This document shows positions 6,688 through 7,782 of a DNA stretch of 7,782 nucleotides, in pieces. The notes beneath the pieces were generated by a model that worked only from the letters and a program-made list of their open reading frames with translations, was not told the origin of the DNA and searched no databases. The translations under genes were made by a program, and so were the position numbers. Every line of letters begins with the position of its first letter. Within the stretch, counting starts at the first letter, position 1. This DNA comes from Pseudomonadota bacterium (GTDB lineage: Bacteria > Pseudomonadota > Gammaproteobacteria > Pseudomonadales > Oleiphilaceae): assembly GCA_023430625.1 (NCBI GenBank), contig JAEZAA010000043.1, positions 1 to 7,782 on the forward strand, in the 5' to 3' direction.

Positions 6688-7755
6688 ATGTCTGAATTGA
6701 AGAACGATCGCTTTCTGCGAGCCTTGTTGAAGCAGCCAGTGGATGTAACGCCGGTGTGGATGATGCGCCAGGCGGGCCGCTATCTGCCGGAATACCGTGC
6801 CAGTCGCGCTCGTGCCGGTGATTTCCTGAGTCTGTGCAAGAACCCTGACTTTGCCTGCGAGGTGACCTTGCAGCCGCTGGATCGCTTTGCTTTGGATGCG
6901 GCGATTCTGTTTTCCGACATCCTGACGATTCCGGATGCCATGGGGCTGGGGCTGTATTTCGAAACCGGCGAAGGTCCGCGTTTCCGCAAGACCACCCGCA
7001 CCGAGACGGATGTGGCGAGCCTGCCGATTCCGAACATCGAGGCGGATCTGGGGTATGTGGTGGATGCGGTCCGAGTTATCCGTCAGGCCCTGAATGGGCG
7101 GGTTCCCTTGATTGGCTTCTCTGGCAGTCCCTGGACGCTGGCGACTTACATGGTCGAAGGCGGCTCGACCCGGGATTTCCGCGAAACCAAAAAGCTGATG
7201 TTCACCCAGCCTGAGGTGATGCACCAGTTGCTGGACAAGCTGGCGCAGACGGTGACCCATTATCTGAATGCGCAGATCAAGGCGGGTGCCCAGGCGGTGC
7301 AGATTTTCGATACCTGGGGTGGGGTGCTGAGCAACCATGCCTATCGCGAGTTCTCCCTGAAGTACATGAAACAGATTGTGGACGGGCTGATTCGCGAGAA
7401 CGAAGGGCGCAAGGTGCCGGTCATCCTGTTCACCAAGAATGGTGGCCAGTGGCTCGAATCCATTGCGGACACGGGCACCGATGCAGTGGGTCTAGACTGG
7501 ACCACGGATATCGGCGAGGCCCGTCGGCGGGTCGGCGACCGGGTGGCGCTGCAGGGCAATATGGATCCGTCCATGCTCTATGCCACGCCGGAGCGGATTC
7601 GCCAAGAAGTGGGGTTCATTCTGGAGCAATACGGTAGCGGGTCAGGCCACGTGTTCAATTTGGGCCATGGTATTGCGCTGGATGTGGATCCGGAACATGC
7701 GCGGGCGTTCATTGATTCGGTGCATGAGTTGAGTGGCCGGTATCATCAGGGCTAG
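6688..7755 (+). CDS. hemE: Uroporphyrinogen decarboxylase
   Basis: Complete 355-residue cytoplasmic enzyme, the normal length. It removes the four acetate carboxyl groups of uroporphyrinogen III to give coproporphyrinogen III, without a cofactor, in haem biosynthesis. Both family signatures are present: PVWMMRQAGRYLPEY at 22-36, with substrate-binding R27 and R31, and IGFSGSPWTLATY at 142-154. D77 (ILFSDIL), Y154 and H327 (FNLGHG) correspond to the catalytic-site Asp, Tyr and His known from the human enzyme (D86, Y164, H339). The ATG at 6688 gives MSELKNDRFLRALL, matching the E. coli and Pseudomonas N-termini, with GGAAAAGAG (6677-6685) just upstream. The frame stays open back to a GTG at 6598, but that would add 30 residues unlike any HemE I know. 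It ends at TAG 7753-7755. It is co-directional with gltBD but separated by a strong terminator. No anomaly is seen. Confidence 0.98.
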   Translation: MSELKNDRFLRALLKQPVDVTPVWMMRQAGRYLPEYRASRARAGDFLSLCKNPDFACEVTLQPLDRFALDAAILFSDILTIPDAMGLGLYFETGEGPRFRKTTRTETDVASLPIPNIEADLGYVVDAVRVIRQALNGRVPLIGFSGSPWTLATYMVEGGSTRDFRETKKLMFTQPEVMHQLLDKLAQTVTHYLNAQIKAGAQAVQIFDTWGGVLSNHAYREFSLKYMKQIVDGLIRENEGRKVPVILFTKNGGQWLESIADTGTDAVGLDWTTDIGEARRRVGDRVALQGNMDPSMLYATPERIRQEVGFILEQYGSGSGHVFNLGHGIALDVDPEHARAFIDSVHELSGRYHQG

Positions 7756-7782
7756 GTTTGCAGCTCTCGGTCGTTACTGAGG

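Overview
The window is a stretch of ordinary gammaproteobacterial housekeeping chromosome with four genes, all on the + strand: the 3' end of a DamX-like SPOR-domain gene, gltB, gltD and hemE. The proteins closely resemble their Pseudomonas counterparts as I recall them. The order damX-like / gltB / gltD / hemE is the one I know from Pseudomonas; in E. coli damX is followed by dam and gltBD lies elsewhere. The host is therefore probably a member of the Pseudomonas/Marinobacter/Oceanospirillales part of Gammaproteobacteria, with fairly GC-rich coding sequence. The genus cannot be fixed by eye.

Layout: 1-337 is the C-terminus of the DamX-like protein (Pro-Glu linker, then SPOR domain). 338-569 is an intergenic region with a weak stem-loop behind damX, then an AT-rich stretch with a candidate sigma-70 promoter and two small palindromes ahead of gltB. 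570-5021 is gltB, complete. 5022-5116 is a short gap holding a perfect 15-bp inverted repeat. 5117-6535 is gltD, complete. 6551-6579 is a textbook intrinsic terminator. 6580-6687 is the hemE leader. 6688-7755 is hemE, complete. 7756-7782 is too short to interpret.

How the genes work together: GltB and GltD are the large and small subunits of NADPH-dependent glutamate synthase (GOGAT), the second step of the GS/GOGAT ammonia-assimilation route. HemE (uroporphyrinogen decarboxylase) makes coproporphyrinogen III for haem; the terminator after gltD suggests it is a separate transcription unit. The DamX-like protein is a cell-envelope/division factor and shares only location with the others.

I found no mobile element, CRISPR array, tRNA, rRNA or new protein system. 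The most unexpected structure is inside gltB at 1187-1223: a perfect 14-bp inverted repeat with a 4-nt loop followed directly by five T residues. This has the full form of an intrinsic terminator, lies in the sense direction about 620 bases into the reading frame, and sits in a local patch of AT-rich, rare codons. The second is the gltB-gltD intercistronic hairpin, which looks like a terminator that lacks its T-tract.
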